Assembly: GCA_016200485.1 (NCBI GenBank)
Contig: JACQEP010000010.1
Coordinates: 62,001 to 126,000, forward strand
DNA: 64,000 nucleotides
Direction: 5' to 3'
Source: Gammaproteobacteria bacterium
GTDB taxonomy: Bacteria > Pseudomonadota > Gammaproteobacteria > Tenderiales > Tenderiaceae
The position numbers and the translations under genes are program-made. Each line of letters starts with the position of its first letter. Within the stretch, counting starts at the first letter, position 1. This document shows, piece after piece, positions 8,519 through 16,952 of this stretch. Under the pieces are notes generated by a model. The model did not search any database. It was not told the origin of the DNA and saw nothing but the letters and a program-made list of their open reading frames with translations.

Positions 8519-9541
8519 ATGAGCGACATCACAGCGGACAAACCACTTATCAGTATAGTACTGCCCACTTATAATCGGGCATACGTGCTTCCGCACGCGA
8601 TTCGGAGTGTCCTCTCTCAAACTTACAGCAATCTTGAGCTGATTGTCGTCGATGACAATTCGTCCGACAATACCCGTGCAATCGTCGAATCATTTAGTGA
8701 CCCGCGCATCCACTATGTGCGAAACGAGCCTAATCTCAAACTTCCAAGAGCACTCAATCGCGGCTTTTCGCTTGCCCGCGGCGACTACCTGACCTGGACC
8801 TCGGACGACAACATGTACGCACCCACTGCGATCGAAAAGATGGTCAACGCATTACAGAACACTGATTGCGAATTCGTCTACGCAGACTACTACCTCTTTG
8901 CCGACGCCGACACCACTGGCAAGCCGCTTGACATGCGTCATGAGAGACTCCCAAGCCAATTGCACCTTGAAAGGACAAATCATATTGGCGCCTGCTTTCT
9001 CTACACACGCAAAGCCTATCAAGAGATAGGCGAATATGACCCCGAGTTGTTTCTTGTTGAAGATTATGACTATTTCATACGCATCGCGAAGCAATTCAAG
9101 TGCTGCCATATCCCTGAACCGCTCTACTATTTCAGACGCGACGACAACACCCTTTTTTGCTCAAGGTTCTGCGAGGTGAAAGCCGCGGATGTGTTAGTCC
9201 GTTACAAGAACGATCTCCTTAACGAAAAACAAGCATTGGACGCCGTTGTGTCATTGTTCCTCCGGGATCTTGACGGCCTCAAGAATCCACTCCTGCGATG
9301 GAGTCGCCTCGCAGTTCGAAAAGTCTCGTTTCGCCTCACTAATATTCATAATCAAATATGCAGTAAATACCTGCATTGGCGTTTAGGAGAGAACGTAGCG
9401 TCTATTCTCGGCAGTTATCGCGCGAAGGCAAAGACGTTTGCTGAAGCCAAGACAGCACTCAGCAGCTTGATGCAACGGGTGGGAAGAATTGAATATTTAC
9501 CGCCAAAGCTCGGGAATTCTTCTTCCGCAGGCAAAGAGTAA
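8519..9541 (+). CDS. GT2 family glycosyltransferase
   Basis: The 340-residue GT-A type glycosyltransferase contains ISIVLPTYNRAYVLPHAI, VVDDNSSDNT and the nucleotide/metal site TWTSDDNMY at about residue 95, then EYDPELFLVEDYDYF in the acceptor region. It transfers a sugar to a glycan intermediate. It starts 8 bases after the epimerase, so the two are co-transcribed. Residues after about 250 are not recognisable and may form a membrane-associating tail. Donor and acceptor are unknown. Confidence 0.88.
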   Translation: MSDITADKPLISIVLPTYNRAYVLPHAIRSVLSQTYSNLELIVVDDNSSDNTRAIVESFSDPRIHYVRNEPNLKLPRALNRGFSLARGDYLTWTSDDNMYAPTAIEKMVNALQNTDCEFVYADYYLFADADTTGKPLDMRHERLPSQLHLERTNHIGACFLYTRKAYQEIGEYDPELFLVEDYDYFIRIAKQFKCCHIPEPLYYFRRDDNTLFCSRFCEVKAADVLVRYKNDLLNEKQALDAVVSLFLRDLDGLKNPLLRWSRLAVRKVSFRLTNIHNQICSKYLHWRLGENVASILGSYRAKAKTFAEAKTALSSLMQRVGRIEYLPPKLGNSSSAGKE

Positions 9542-9562
9542 AGCGTGGAAGTGATGCCTCGC

Positions 9563-9592
9563 GGCAAAGATGGTTGGTAACCGCTCTTTGCC
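9563..9592 (+). repeat. Strong intergenic hairpin without T tract
   Basis: GGCAAAGA (9563-9570) pairs perfectly with TCTTTGCC (9585-9592), and inside the loop GGTT (9572-9575) pairs with AACC (9579-9582). It lies between the GT2 stop and the sulfotransferase start. Lacking a T run, it is more likely an RNA stability or processing element than a terminator. Confidence 0.5.
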
Positions 9593-9632
9593 AGGTTGGC
9601 GATATCATTGAATTAGCCAAGAGAATATAGAT

Positions 9633-10556
9633 ATGCTGAAATATTTTACAACCGCACTTAGAGGCACTGCGCAGGCACGCTCAGCGCATGAACTCGCGTT
9701 GCGGCAACATCCGAATATAGTAACGGGCACTGCAATACTTCAAACGCTCTGTCCAGCCGATAGCACCAATGACCATGAGGCGCCAATATTTCTCTTGTCC
9801 GCGGGTTGGCGCTCCGGGTCAACCTTGCTTCAGCGGCTCATCATGTCTGACTCGAATGTGCTCATATGGGGAGAGCCATACGACGAATGCGGAATGATCC
9901 AGGCCCTGGCGGATACCACCAAGGCATTCAGATCAGATTGGCCTCCCGCCGATTACTATTACGGTGGGGCGTCGCCAGATAAACTTTCGGGAGAATGGAT
10001 CGCCAATTTATTCCCCTCACTGGAGGATTTACGGAAAGGTCATCGTGCCTTTCTTGACACGATGTTTGCCCAACCAGCCAAACGCGCCGGCACCGCAAGA
10101 TGGGGTATTAAGGAGGTACGACTCGGCGTTGAACATGGGTTTTATCTGCGCTGGCTTTATCCTAATGCCAGGTTCCTTTTCCTCTATCGTAACCCTCTTG
10201 ATGCTTACCAATCCTATTGCCGCTATGGCCGCAACTGGTACAACACATATCCCGGCGAACCGGTATTCACACCCACAGCGTTCGGGAACCATTGGCGCGA
10301 GCTTATGGAAGGATTCCTAAGGGATGCAAAGAAGCTGGATGCGCTCATGATCCGTTATGAGGATCTTGTTGACGGCCGGCTACCACTTGAAGAGATAGAG
10401 CAATATCTTGCCATTCAGGTGAACAGTTCTGTTCTTAACACCAAAGTAGGTAGCTCGGAACGAAGCGGCGGAAAAACCTGGGTCAGCCGACTTGAAAAGT
10501 GGCTACTCAAGCGCGCGGTATCCCCGATCGCGGCGGACTTGGGCTATGAGTGGTGA
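9633..10556 (+). CDS. Sulfotransferase family protein
   Basis: The 307-residue protein has the sulfotransferase P-loop-like 5'-phosphosulfate binding motif PIFLLSAGWRSGSTLLQRLI at residues 51-70 and a 3'-phosphate binding segment FLFLYRNPLDAYQSYCRYG at about 184. The family moves sulfate from PAPS onto hydroxyl groups of glycans or lipids. No signal peptide is visible, so it would act in the cytoplasm. It is one of four sulfotransferase-fold proteins in the window, while no PAPS synthesis genes are seen. The start ATG lies about 90 bases after the GT2 gene, beyond a hairpin. Confidence 0.82.
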   Translation: MLKYFTTALRGTAQARSAHELALRQHPNIVTGTAILQTLCPADSTNDHEAPIFLLSAGWRSGSTLLQRLIMSDSNVLIWGEPYDECGMIQALADTTKAFRSDWPPADYYYGGASPDKLSGEWIANLFPSLEDLRKGHRAFLDTMFAQPAKRAGTARWGIKEVRLGVEHGFYLRWLYPNARFLFLYRNPLDAYQSYCRYGRNWYNTYPGEPVFTPTAFGNHWRELMEGFLRDAKKLDALMIRYEDLVDGRLPLEEIEQYLAIQVNSSVLNTKVGSSERSGGKTWVSRLEKWLLKRAVSPIAADLGYEW

Positions 10557-10657
10557 GGTATGCACTGGACGGCAACCCACGCGCTTATTGTAATTCAGCA
10601 GATGATTGGACCATGTGAAGCTGCATTCCTTGGCCTCACCACAGAAAAGACAACGAC

Positions 10658-11452
10658 ATGAATGCCAAAAAGATAGTGGTCTTGATGTATCACCGGCTGG
10701 GGGAAGCTCACAATGCTTGGGAACAGAAGTATTGTGTTTCCCCCGATCGCTTTGCTGCACAGATGCGCATGTTGACTAACCGCGGCATGAAGGCCGTGGC
10801 AATTGACGACTTCATTGCCTGGCTCGATGGAAAAATTCAGTTGCCAGAAGGGTCCTTCCTGCTTACCTTCGATGATGGTTTTCGCGGAGTACGCGATTAT
10901 GCATTACCAGTTCTGAAACAATTAGGGTGGCCATTCACCGTATTTCTGGTGAGCGATCTCATTGGGGGGCGTGACGAATGGACCCGTTCCTCTAATCCAA
11001 GCGGCAAAACCTTTCCCTTGCTGGACGCCGACGAGATCCGCGACATGCAGAATCACGGAGTAAGCTTTCATTCCCACACGTGCAATCACGCCAGTTTGCC
11101 GTCCCTGGATGATTCGGCATTGACCCATGAGCTGGTCAGATCACGAGAATCTCTTGCCAAACTGCTAACCCACGAGGTGAGCTATCTAGCCTATCCCTTC
11201 GGCCATGTGGATGATCGAGTGGAAGCTGCAGCGAGCAAAGCTGGTTATCGCGCCGCATTCTCCACCCGGCCCGGCTTCAACCGTCTGGATGAAAACCGTT
11301 TTCGTGTCCGCCGAATCGATGTATTCGGCAGCGATACCGCGGCCATGTTATGGCGAAAAATCAAGTTCGGCAGCAACGATGGAAGTCTCACGCACACTCT
11401 AGGTTATTATCTCGATCGAATTAAGAGCCGTTTGTCCGGAGCAAGACAATGA
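10658..11452 (+). CDS. Polysaccharide deacetylase (NodB homology domain)
   Basis: The 264-residue protein carries the NodB/carbohydrate esterase 4 signature: LTFDDGFRG (catalytic and metal aspartates, about residues 69-77), FHSHTCNHASL (metal-binding HxxxH, about 138) and YLAYPFGHVDD (about 178). The family removes N- or O-acetyl groups from glycans in a metal-dependent reaction. There is no clear signal peptide, which fits action on lipid-linked intermediates in the cytoplasm. The stop overlaps the next start by 4 bases (ATGA), implying translational coupling with the following GT2. Confidence 0.88.
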   Translation: MNAKKIVVLMYHRLGEAHNAWEQKYCVSPDRFAAQMRMLTNRGMKAVAIDDFIAWLDGKIQLPEGSFLLTFDDGFRGVRDYALPVLKQLGWPFTVFLVSDLIGGRDEWTRSSNPSGKTFPLLDADEIRDMQNHGVSFHSHTCNHASLPSLDDSALTHELVRSRESLAKLLTHEVSYLAYPFGHVDDRVEAAASKAGYRAAFSTRPGFNRLDENRFRVRRIDVFGSDTAAMLWRKIKFGSNDGSLTHTLGYYLDRIKSRLSGARQ

Positions 11453-12372
11453 CCTGCGCTTACACCGTCGCGCTCTGCACTCACAATCATGCCGATCGAC
11501 TGGTAAGGACCCTTGCTGAGCTGAGCCAAATTCGATCACCCAAGGCGCCATGGGAATTTCTGGTCGTCGACAACGGCAGTCAAGATGACACACCAGAGCT
11601 GCTCGCCCAGCACGTGTGGCCGGTCGGCTGGACGGTACGCGTGGTACGAGAGGAAAAGCTTGGCTTGTCCAACGCCCGCAATCGCGCCATCAGCGAAGCT
11701 CAAGGCGATTACATCATCTTTATGGATGACGACGAAACCGCCGACCCCGATTGGTTGTGCGCCTACGAACGCCTCATTGTCGATAAGCAACCGGACGCCT
11801 TCGGGGGACGCATTCGGGTTTTGTTTGAAGACGAGCGCCCGTCATGGCTCACCGATGAACTCTTGGGTTTCCTCGGCGAACTCAATCGCGCGGAGGAAAT
11901 TATGCCTCTGATTGATTCCGGCACCTCATTTTATGGCGGCAATTTTGGCGCTAGGAAATCAGTACGCGACGTCGTCGGTGGGTTTGATGCCATGCTTGGG
12001 CGCAAAGGCACCGACAATACAGGAGGCGAGGAAGTAGATTTCTACCGCCGCCTACTGGCGGCTGGCCTGAAGGTTTGGTGGACACCCGAGGCCATCATCC
12101 ACCATCGCATACAGGCGACAAAGCTGAATCGTAAGTATTTTCTAGACCTGCATTACAGGCAGGGCCGGATGGAAGCTATCCGTCAACGCGGCAACGGTTC
12201 CCGCATACCTCCGATGTACTTCTTTGGTCAGCTTTTGCGCGCCACATCCGCAACCTTAGCAGTCATTCGCACATCAGGCCGTAATGCATCCCTTCGCAAG
12301 GAGATGAATGTTAGCTATTTCCTTGGACAACTTTCCGGCTGGGCCTTTGGTCCCCGGCCAAGCAACGGCTGA
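11449..12372 (+). CDS. GT2 family glycosyltransferase
   Basis: The 307-residue GT-A fold enzyme shows YTVALCTHNHADRL at the N-terminus, LVVDNGSQDDTPEL at about residue 38 and the acidic site IFMDDDETADPDWL at about 90; GGEEVDFYRRLLAAG lies in the catalytic-base region. It is translationally coupled to the deacetylase upstream. The enzyme would add one sugar of the repeat unit; which one cannot be told from sequence. Confidence 0.87.
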   Translation: MTCAYTVALCTHNHADRLVRTLAELSQIRSPKAPWEFLVVDNGSQDDTPELLAQHVWPVGWTVRVVREEKLGLSNARNRAISEAQGDYIIFMDDDETADPDWLCAYERLIVDKQPDAFGGRIRVLFEDERPSWLTDELLGFLGELNRAEEIMPLIDSGTSFYGGNFGARKSVRDVVGGFDAMLGRKGTDNTGGEEVDFYRRLLAAGLKVWWTPEAIIHHRIQATKLNRKYFLDLHYRQGRMEAIRQRGNGSRIPPMYFFGQLLRATSATLAVIRTSGRNASLRKEMNVSYFLGQLSGWAFGPRPSNG

Positions 12373-12624
12373 AGGCCCTTCTTCCGACCACCTTAATTTA
12401 TATGCATAACTTCATTGAAAAGATACATATTCACTCAATGCGGCCAGACTACCTAACGTGCTGCGCAGCCACTAGTTTCGCCGGTCTGTCACCTGCTACC
12501 GCCATGCTACTCTTTAATAAATTAGGTGGCTTACGCCAAGCAATGAACGCCACCTATGCCTTTAGGTTAATCAAGGGGCTACATCTACACCATCCATTCA
12601 CACGCGATACAAAAACCAACAACC

Positions 12625-13641
12625 ATGACTAAACCCCGATTTTCCATCATTGCAACTGTGCGTAACGAAGCAGGAAGCATTCGCTCGTTCGTTAATAGCT
12701 TGCTGGAACAAAGCCGCAAACCCGACGAAATAATGATCGTTGATGGAGCCAGCACAGATGGGACACGAGAAATCCTGGAAGAGTATGCCGCACGCGGATT
12801 GCTGCGAGTAATTTCCCAACCCTGCAATATTGCCGAAGGCAGAAATCTCGGCATCGCAGCAGCAACAGGTACTCACTTAGCTGTCACGGATGCTGGCTGC
12901 CAGGTCGACCCTGACTGGCTTAAACAAATCGTATACAGCTTTAACTCGGATCCAGCACCTGATGTCGTTGCAGGAAATTTTCTCTTTGAGACACATACGC
13001 GCTTTGAAGAGGCAGTCATTCGCGCCACTTTTAGCAACATTCACGGAGAAACAGTCACTGATCGCCGATTCCCCTCAAGCCGATCCGTTGCCTTCACAAA
13101 AAAAGCATGGGAACGGGTAGGCGGCTACCCAGAGTGGCTATACGCGGCTGAAGATACTCTATTCACCATACGGCTTCGCCAATCGGGGTGTCGATTCGCC
13201 TTTGCCCAAAAGGCATTCGTACGTTGGCGCCCGCGTGAATCCTGGCGAGCATTGGCACGCCAACGTATCAATTTTTCAAGAGGGAATGCCCGAATTGGAT
13301 TCAGAACCAAAGGCTTCCTCTCAAACTTAGGCACTCATGCCCTAATTCTCTTATTACTACTAGTCAGCCCGATATGGCCTATCGTGGCAACGGCCGCTCT
13401 GACTCTCTTCATTCATCACGTATACTCAAAGCTCTGGCCACAAACCAAAAGATCAACACTTAATGATGGCTGGGGAATGCGCCTTTATGTGCTTTGCATT
13501 ATGGAATTCGTTCGACTAGCGAATTTATATGGCTACATACTAGGCAGATGGGATCGACTTACTAATGCCGCATATATTAGCAATTTAAAACGTTATATAA
13601 ACGCAACATCGGTTGATGATCTGCCTGCGGAATATATTTAA
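12625..13641 (+). CDS. GT2 family glycosyltransferase with C-terminal membrane segment
   Basis: The 338-residue protein begins FSIIATVRNEAGSIRSF, then has IVDGASTDGTREIL at about residue 38 and LAVTDAGCQVDPDWL at about 88, typical of GT2 enzymes linked to the membrane. A hydrophobic stretch ALILLLLLVSPIWPIVA at about residue 239 predicts a membrane anchor. The coding sequence is visibly more AT-rich than that before 12.4 kb, and about 250 bases separate it from the previous gene, hinting at a separately acquired block that continues to about 16.9 kb. Confidence 0.86.
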   Translation: MTKPRFSIIATVRNEAGSIRSFVNSLLEQSRKPDEIMIVDGASTDGTREILEEYAARGLLRVISQPCNIAEGRNLGIAAATGTHLAVTDAGCQVDPDWLKQIVYSFNSDPAPDVVAGNFLFETHTRFEEAVIRATFSNIHGETVTDRRFPSSRSVAFTKKAWERVGGYPEWLYAAEDTLFTIRLRQSGCRFAFAQKAFVRWRPRESWRALARQRINFSRGNARIGFRTKGFLSNLGTHALILLLLLVSPIWPIVATAALTLFIHHVYSKLWPQTKRSTLNDGWGMRLYVLCIMEFVRLANLYGYILGRWDRLTNAAYISNLKRYINATSVDDLPAEYI

Positions 13642-13724
13642 GTGACAAAATATATCCAATATAAATCCATCTCCGTGAGCGCTATGCTGAGCCTGAAGAA
13701 CAAGCCCTTATTATCCGGATACAT

Positions 13725-15872
13725 ATGAAAATTCGCGACATTGGTTATATGTTCATAATTATAGTTGCGATCTCAATTGAGGCGCTTTCCGCTTCCATCG
13801 GCCAAACCGGGAAAACATTATATATATTATCAGCCATCACCCTATCCGCAGGAATAGTCACAGCCATAATTGGAATAAAATCGGTCATCAGCTTTTCGCT
13901 TGGCGGCCCGAAAATCGATAGCCGAATCATCAGCCACTACAAATACTACTCAATATTTTCCTTCATTCGCCTACTCTTATTTACCTTCATGGTACTCAGC
14001 ATCATCGCCAGCCCTGGCGCTGTTATATATGCATATATCAGCGGATCAAATGGGAACCAAGCATCATTTATCCATACAATCTCCGCTTGTGGTGCGTCAA
14101 TTATCCTGATTACAGCACTACAATTCAGTCGCACCTTATTAATGAACCCTGCAGCGATAGCAGCCTCTTATACTTACCGGGTAAGCAGATTATATCCTTA
14201 CTGGCGCCTGCTTTCGCCAAGAAGAATCAATACAATAAGCTATATTGCCGCAATATCAACCGTAAGCATTCTAATACTCGGCTTGATAGAAGCCATATCA
14301 CAAAATACTGCCAGCGAATTCTTATTCTATGCAGGCTTCATAATTTTATACGTTTCTATAGCTCTTTGGCTTAGAAAAACAGAACCCGCTCCAAAATCGC
14401 CCAGCACAGAAAATCCTTGCAATCAACCCAATATCATTATGATCGGAGCCGACACACTTCGCCATGACAGAATAAATGGCAATTACCCGCGAAACGTCGC
14501 CCCCAATCTGACCGCATTCTCCAGAAACAATATTTCATTTACAAATTGTTACGTTCCTTGCGCAAGAACAGCACCAAGCCTTATTTCTATTCTTACAGGA
14601 TATTGGCCGCATCGCTTTGGTGTGCGTGATAATTTTGTGGCTGATGAGGTGACAACGCTAGGAATTGAATCCTTCTTAAGCATCTTAAAAAAACATGGCT
14701 ACTACACCGCTGGAATATCGGATTGGTGTGGCGCTGACATGAAAAAATTCACTTTCGATTTTGACCAAATCGACACCCCCGATGACCAGTGGAACATCAA
14801 ACTCTTCTTACGACAAGGACCGAAGGATCTTCGCCTTTTTTTAACGCTATTTTTACGAAACAATGCAGGAAAATATCTCCTTCCGGAGATATTCTTTCTT
14901 GGAGGAATTCCCACAACCGACCAGCTTGGGAAAGATGCTCGACTCATGATTTCTCAGCTTGCGTCGTGCAACCGACCTTTTTTCCTCAACATTTTTTTCT
15001 CCACAACACACGGTCCTTTTGGCTCTGAATATCCATATTATTTAAAATATTGCGCCCCGGATTATCAAGGCCCCTCAAAATTTGTGATGGCAAGATTGAC
15101 TGACCCCTGGGAAATCATTCGCCGGCAACAAGAACCACGTGAGGCTTTTGACCTTGACCAAATCATCGGGCTCTATGATGGCTGTGTATCTCGATTCGAC
15201 GACGAGTTTGGAAAGATTATTGAACATGTAACTCAATGCGGAATCCTCGACAATACCATCATTGCCGTTTATTCCGACCATGGCATGGAGTTTTTCGAGC
15301 ATCACACCTGGGGCCAGGGGAATTCAGTCATTAGCGATATTTCCAGCCGGATTCCATTAATTTTATCTGCCCCAGGATTACCTAACGACAGAGAAATCAC
15401 CCACCCCGTTCGCAGCATCGATATAGCGCCTACTCTTTTGGATATAATTGGCATAAAATCAGGGCCAAACATGGATGGGCTATCTTTACTGCCCTGCATC
15501 TTGGATGCAAAACTTGACCCATGTCTTGAAGTATTCAATGAAACAGGTATTTGGTTAACTGATCTTCCAGGCACGCCGCCCGGTCACCTGCGTTACCCAG
15601 ATCTATTGGAATTGCTAACTATAAGAAATATTTCAACGGGTACAATTTCTATCAAACCAGAATATGAAGAACTTGTTGTTCGCGCCAAAGATCGCATGAT
15701 CCGGCTCGGGAAATGGAAACTGGTTTATCAACCATTACAGAATGAATACTTACTAAAATTATTTGACTTAAACAATGACCCATCATGTTTGAACAATATC
15801 GCAAATGGGAATCCAGAAATAGTCACCGATCTTTGGCGTCGATTGAAGTCGGTGTCGCGCGGGATAAATTAG
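13725..15872 (+). CDS. Membrane alkaline-phosphatase-superfamily enzyme with Thr nucleophile (sulfatase-like)
   Basis: The 715-residue protein has about five hydrophobic segments in its first 215 residues and then a sulfatase/phosphotransferase domain. Asp243 lies in IIMIGADTLRHDR, His429 in STTHGPF, and Asp518-His519 in YSDHGMEFF, all fitting the metal site of the alkaline phosphatase superfamily. At the nucleophile position, sulfatases have C/S-x-P-x-R before LTG; here it reads TAPSLISILTG, so Thr282 replaces Cys/Ser and Leu replaces Arg. A formylglycine sulfatase is therefore unlikely. Thr nucleophiles are known in phosphoethanolamine transferases and lipoteichoic acid synthase, so a periplasmic phosphotransferase or phosphodiesterase is favoured. 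The gene is AT-rich. Confidence 0.75.
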   Translation: MKIRDIGYMFIIIVAISIEALSASIGQTGKTLYILSAITLSAGIVTAIIGIKSVISFSLGGPKIDSRIISHYKYYSIFSFIRLLLFTFMVLSIIASPGAVIYAYISGSNGNQASFIHTISACGASIILITALQFSRTLLMNPAAIAASYTYRVSRLYPYWRLLSPRRINTISYIAAISTVSILILGLIEAISQNTASEFLFYAGFIILYVSIALWLRKTEPAPKSPSTENPCNQPNIIMIGADTLRHDRINGNYPRNVAPNLTAFSRNNISFTNCYVPCARTAPSLISILTGYWPHRFGVRDNFVADEVTTLGIESFLSILKKHGYYTAGISDWCGADMKKFTFDFDQIDTPDDQWNIKLFLRQGPKDLRLFLTLFLRNNAGKYLLPEIFFLGGIPTTDQLGKDARLMISQLASCNRPFFLNIFFSTTHGPFGSEYPYYLKYCAPDYQGPSKFVMARLTDPWEIIRRQQEPREAFDLDQIIGLYDGCVSRFDDEFGKIIEHVTQCGILDNTIIAVYSDHGMEFFEHHTWGQGNSVISDISSRIPLILSAPGLPNDREITHPVRSIDIAPTLLDIIGIKSGPNMDGLSLLPCILDAKLDPCLEVFNETGIWLTDLPGTPPGHLRYPDLLELLTIRNISTGTISIKPEYEELVVRAKDRMIRLGKWKLVYQPLQNEYLLKLFDLNNDPSCLNNIANGNPEIVTDLWRRLKSVSRGIN

Positions 15873-15875
15873 GAT

Positions 15876-16048
15876 ATGCAAACAAGACTTGTATCATTAA
15901 ATACACTGCGAGGCATTGCAGAACTTTCCGTTGTTATTCTCCACTGCACTTCAAATTTTAATAAGGTTTATGGATACCAGAAGAACTAATTTTTAGTTCC
16001 CATACGGGCATTATGTAGTGCAATTATTTTTAATAGGACGCATAATTT
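15876..16048 (+). pseudogene. Remnant of an acyltransferase-3 (OafA-like) gene
   Basis: A 37-codon ORF (15876-15989) encodes the unmistakable N-terminus of the acyltransferase-3 family: SLNTLRGIAELSVVILHC, where R-G and the later H are the family's catalytic hallmark. It then hits a stop. In another frame, near 16015-16045, VQLFLIGR resembles the next conserved segment of the family (GVQLFFVISG). The rest of a gene of about 350 codons is absent, so this is a truncated, frameshifted relic. Intact relatives add O-acetyl groups to surface polysaccharide. Confidence 0.7.
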
Positions 16049-16936
16049 GTGAACATATTGCATAAAATTGGCTTATCAGTGGCCTCGGCATATCTCCGTC
16101 GCTGCCAGCCATCAGTTGGACGGTGGCGGATTATCAATTATTTCTTGCCTATTTTGAGAACTGATGGCGCCCCCCTTGGCGAGCGTACCATTAGAACGCA
16201 ATATAATTTCATTTATAAAGCCGATCTCGGTGACTGGCTAGGTCAATATGTGTATCTCACCGGAACCTATGAACCCCCGACAGCCCGCATAATTTCCAGC
16301 CTTCTTTCCTCTGGAGATACCTTTATAGATGTGGGCGCGAACTCTGGATTCTTTACGCTGCTTGCGTCCTCATGCGTTGGCCCGTCTGGAAAAGTTATTT
16401 CTTTTGAGCCCGTCCCGGCCATGAGTAAAAGACTACTTGAGAATCTTTCTCTCAACTCCATGAGAAATGTTGAGCTTCATAAGATTGCCATTTCCAACTC
16501 AGAAGGCATTATCTCCCTTTTTGAAGGTCCGGAAGGTCATAAAGGCATCTCTAGCCTCCGCCCCATAAACAACTCAGCCACCACTATTAAGGTGAACACC
16601 CGGACCTTGGATTCCTTTTCACCCTCATTTAACTCTGTAAAACTTATAAAGATTGACGTTGAAGGTGCGGAGCAGCTTGCCCTTGAGGGAATGACCGATA
16701 TTATTTCACGTTTTCATCCATATTTAATTATTGAGGTGACGGATGAGTATCTTCGTCCATTTGGACATACTGCCATGTCGCTGGCCAACAAGCTAACTGA
16801 TGTGGGCTATCGAATGTATGCCATTCGCCCAGAAGGCCTGACCCCAATGCATCCATCAATTGCCGCTGATGAACATCAATACAACGCCCTCTTCGCCTAC
16901 GATAATATTCCTGATCATTTGATCGCAACGCATTAG
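16049..16936 (+). CDS. FkbM family SAM-dependent methyltransferase
   Basis: The 295-residue protein contains the class I methyltransferase motif TFIDVGANSGFFTLLAS at about residue 92, VISFEPVPAMSKRL, and KLIKIDVEGAEQLALEGM at about 198, the standard FkbM signature. The family O-methylates sugars or other metabolites, often in capsule and O-antigen clusters. It begins with a GTG just behind the acyltransferase remnant. The acceptor is probably a sugar hydroxyl of the glycan; this is not provable here. Confidence 0.88.
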   Translation: MNILHKIGLSVASAYLRRCQPSVGRWRIINYFLPILRTDGAPLGERTIRTQYNFIYKADLGDWLGQYVYLTGTYEPPTARIISSLLSSGDTFIDVGANSGFFTLLASSCVGPSGKVISFEPVPAMSKRLLENLSLNSMRNVELHKIAISNSEGIISLFEGPEGHKGISSLRPINNSATTIKVNTRTLDSFSPSFNSVKLIKIDVEGAEQLALEGMTDIISRFHPYLIIEVTDEYLRPFGHTAMSLANKLTDVGYRMYAIRPEGLTPMHPSIAADEHQYNALFAYDNIPDHLIATH

Positions 16937-16952
16937 CTTGGTGCATATTTTT

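Noticed and set aside
12402-12632. 76-codon ORF between two glycosyltransferase genes
   Set aside because: No recognisable domain, no good ribosome site, overlaps the next start; more likely non-coding spacer.
13725-15872. Ordinary sulfatase
   Set aside because: The Cys/Ser to be converted to formylglycine and the following Arg are replaced (T-x-P-x-L).
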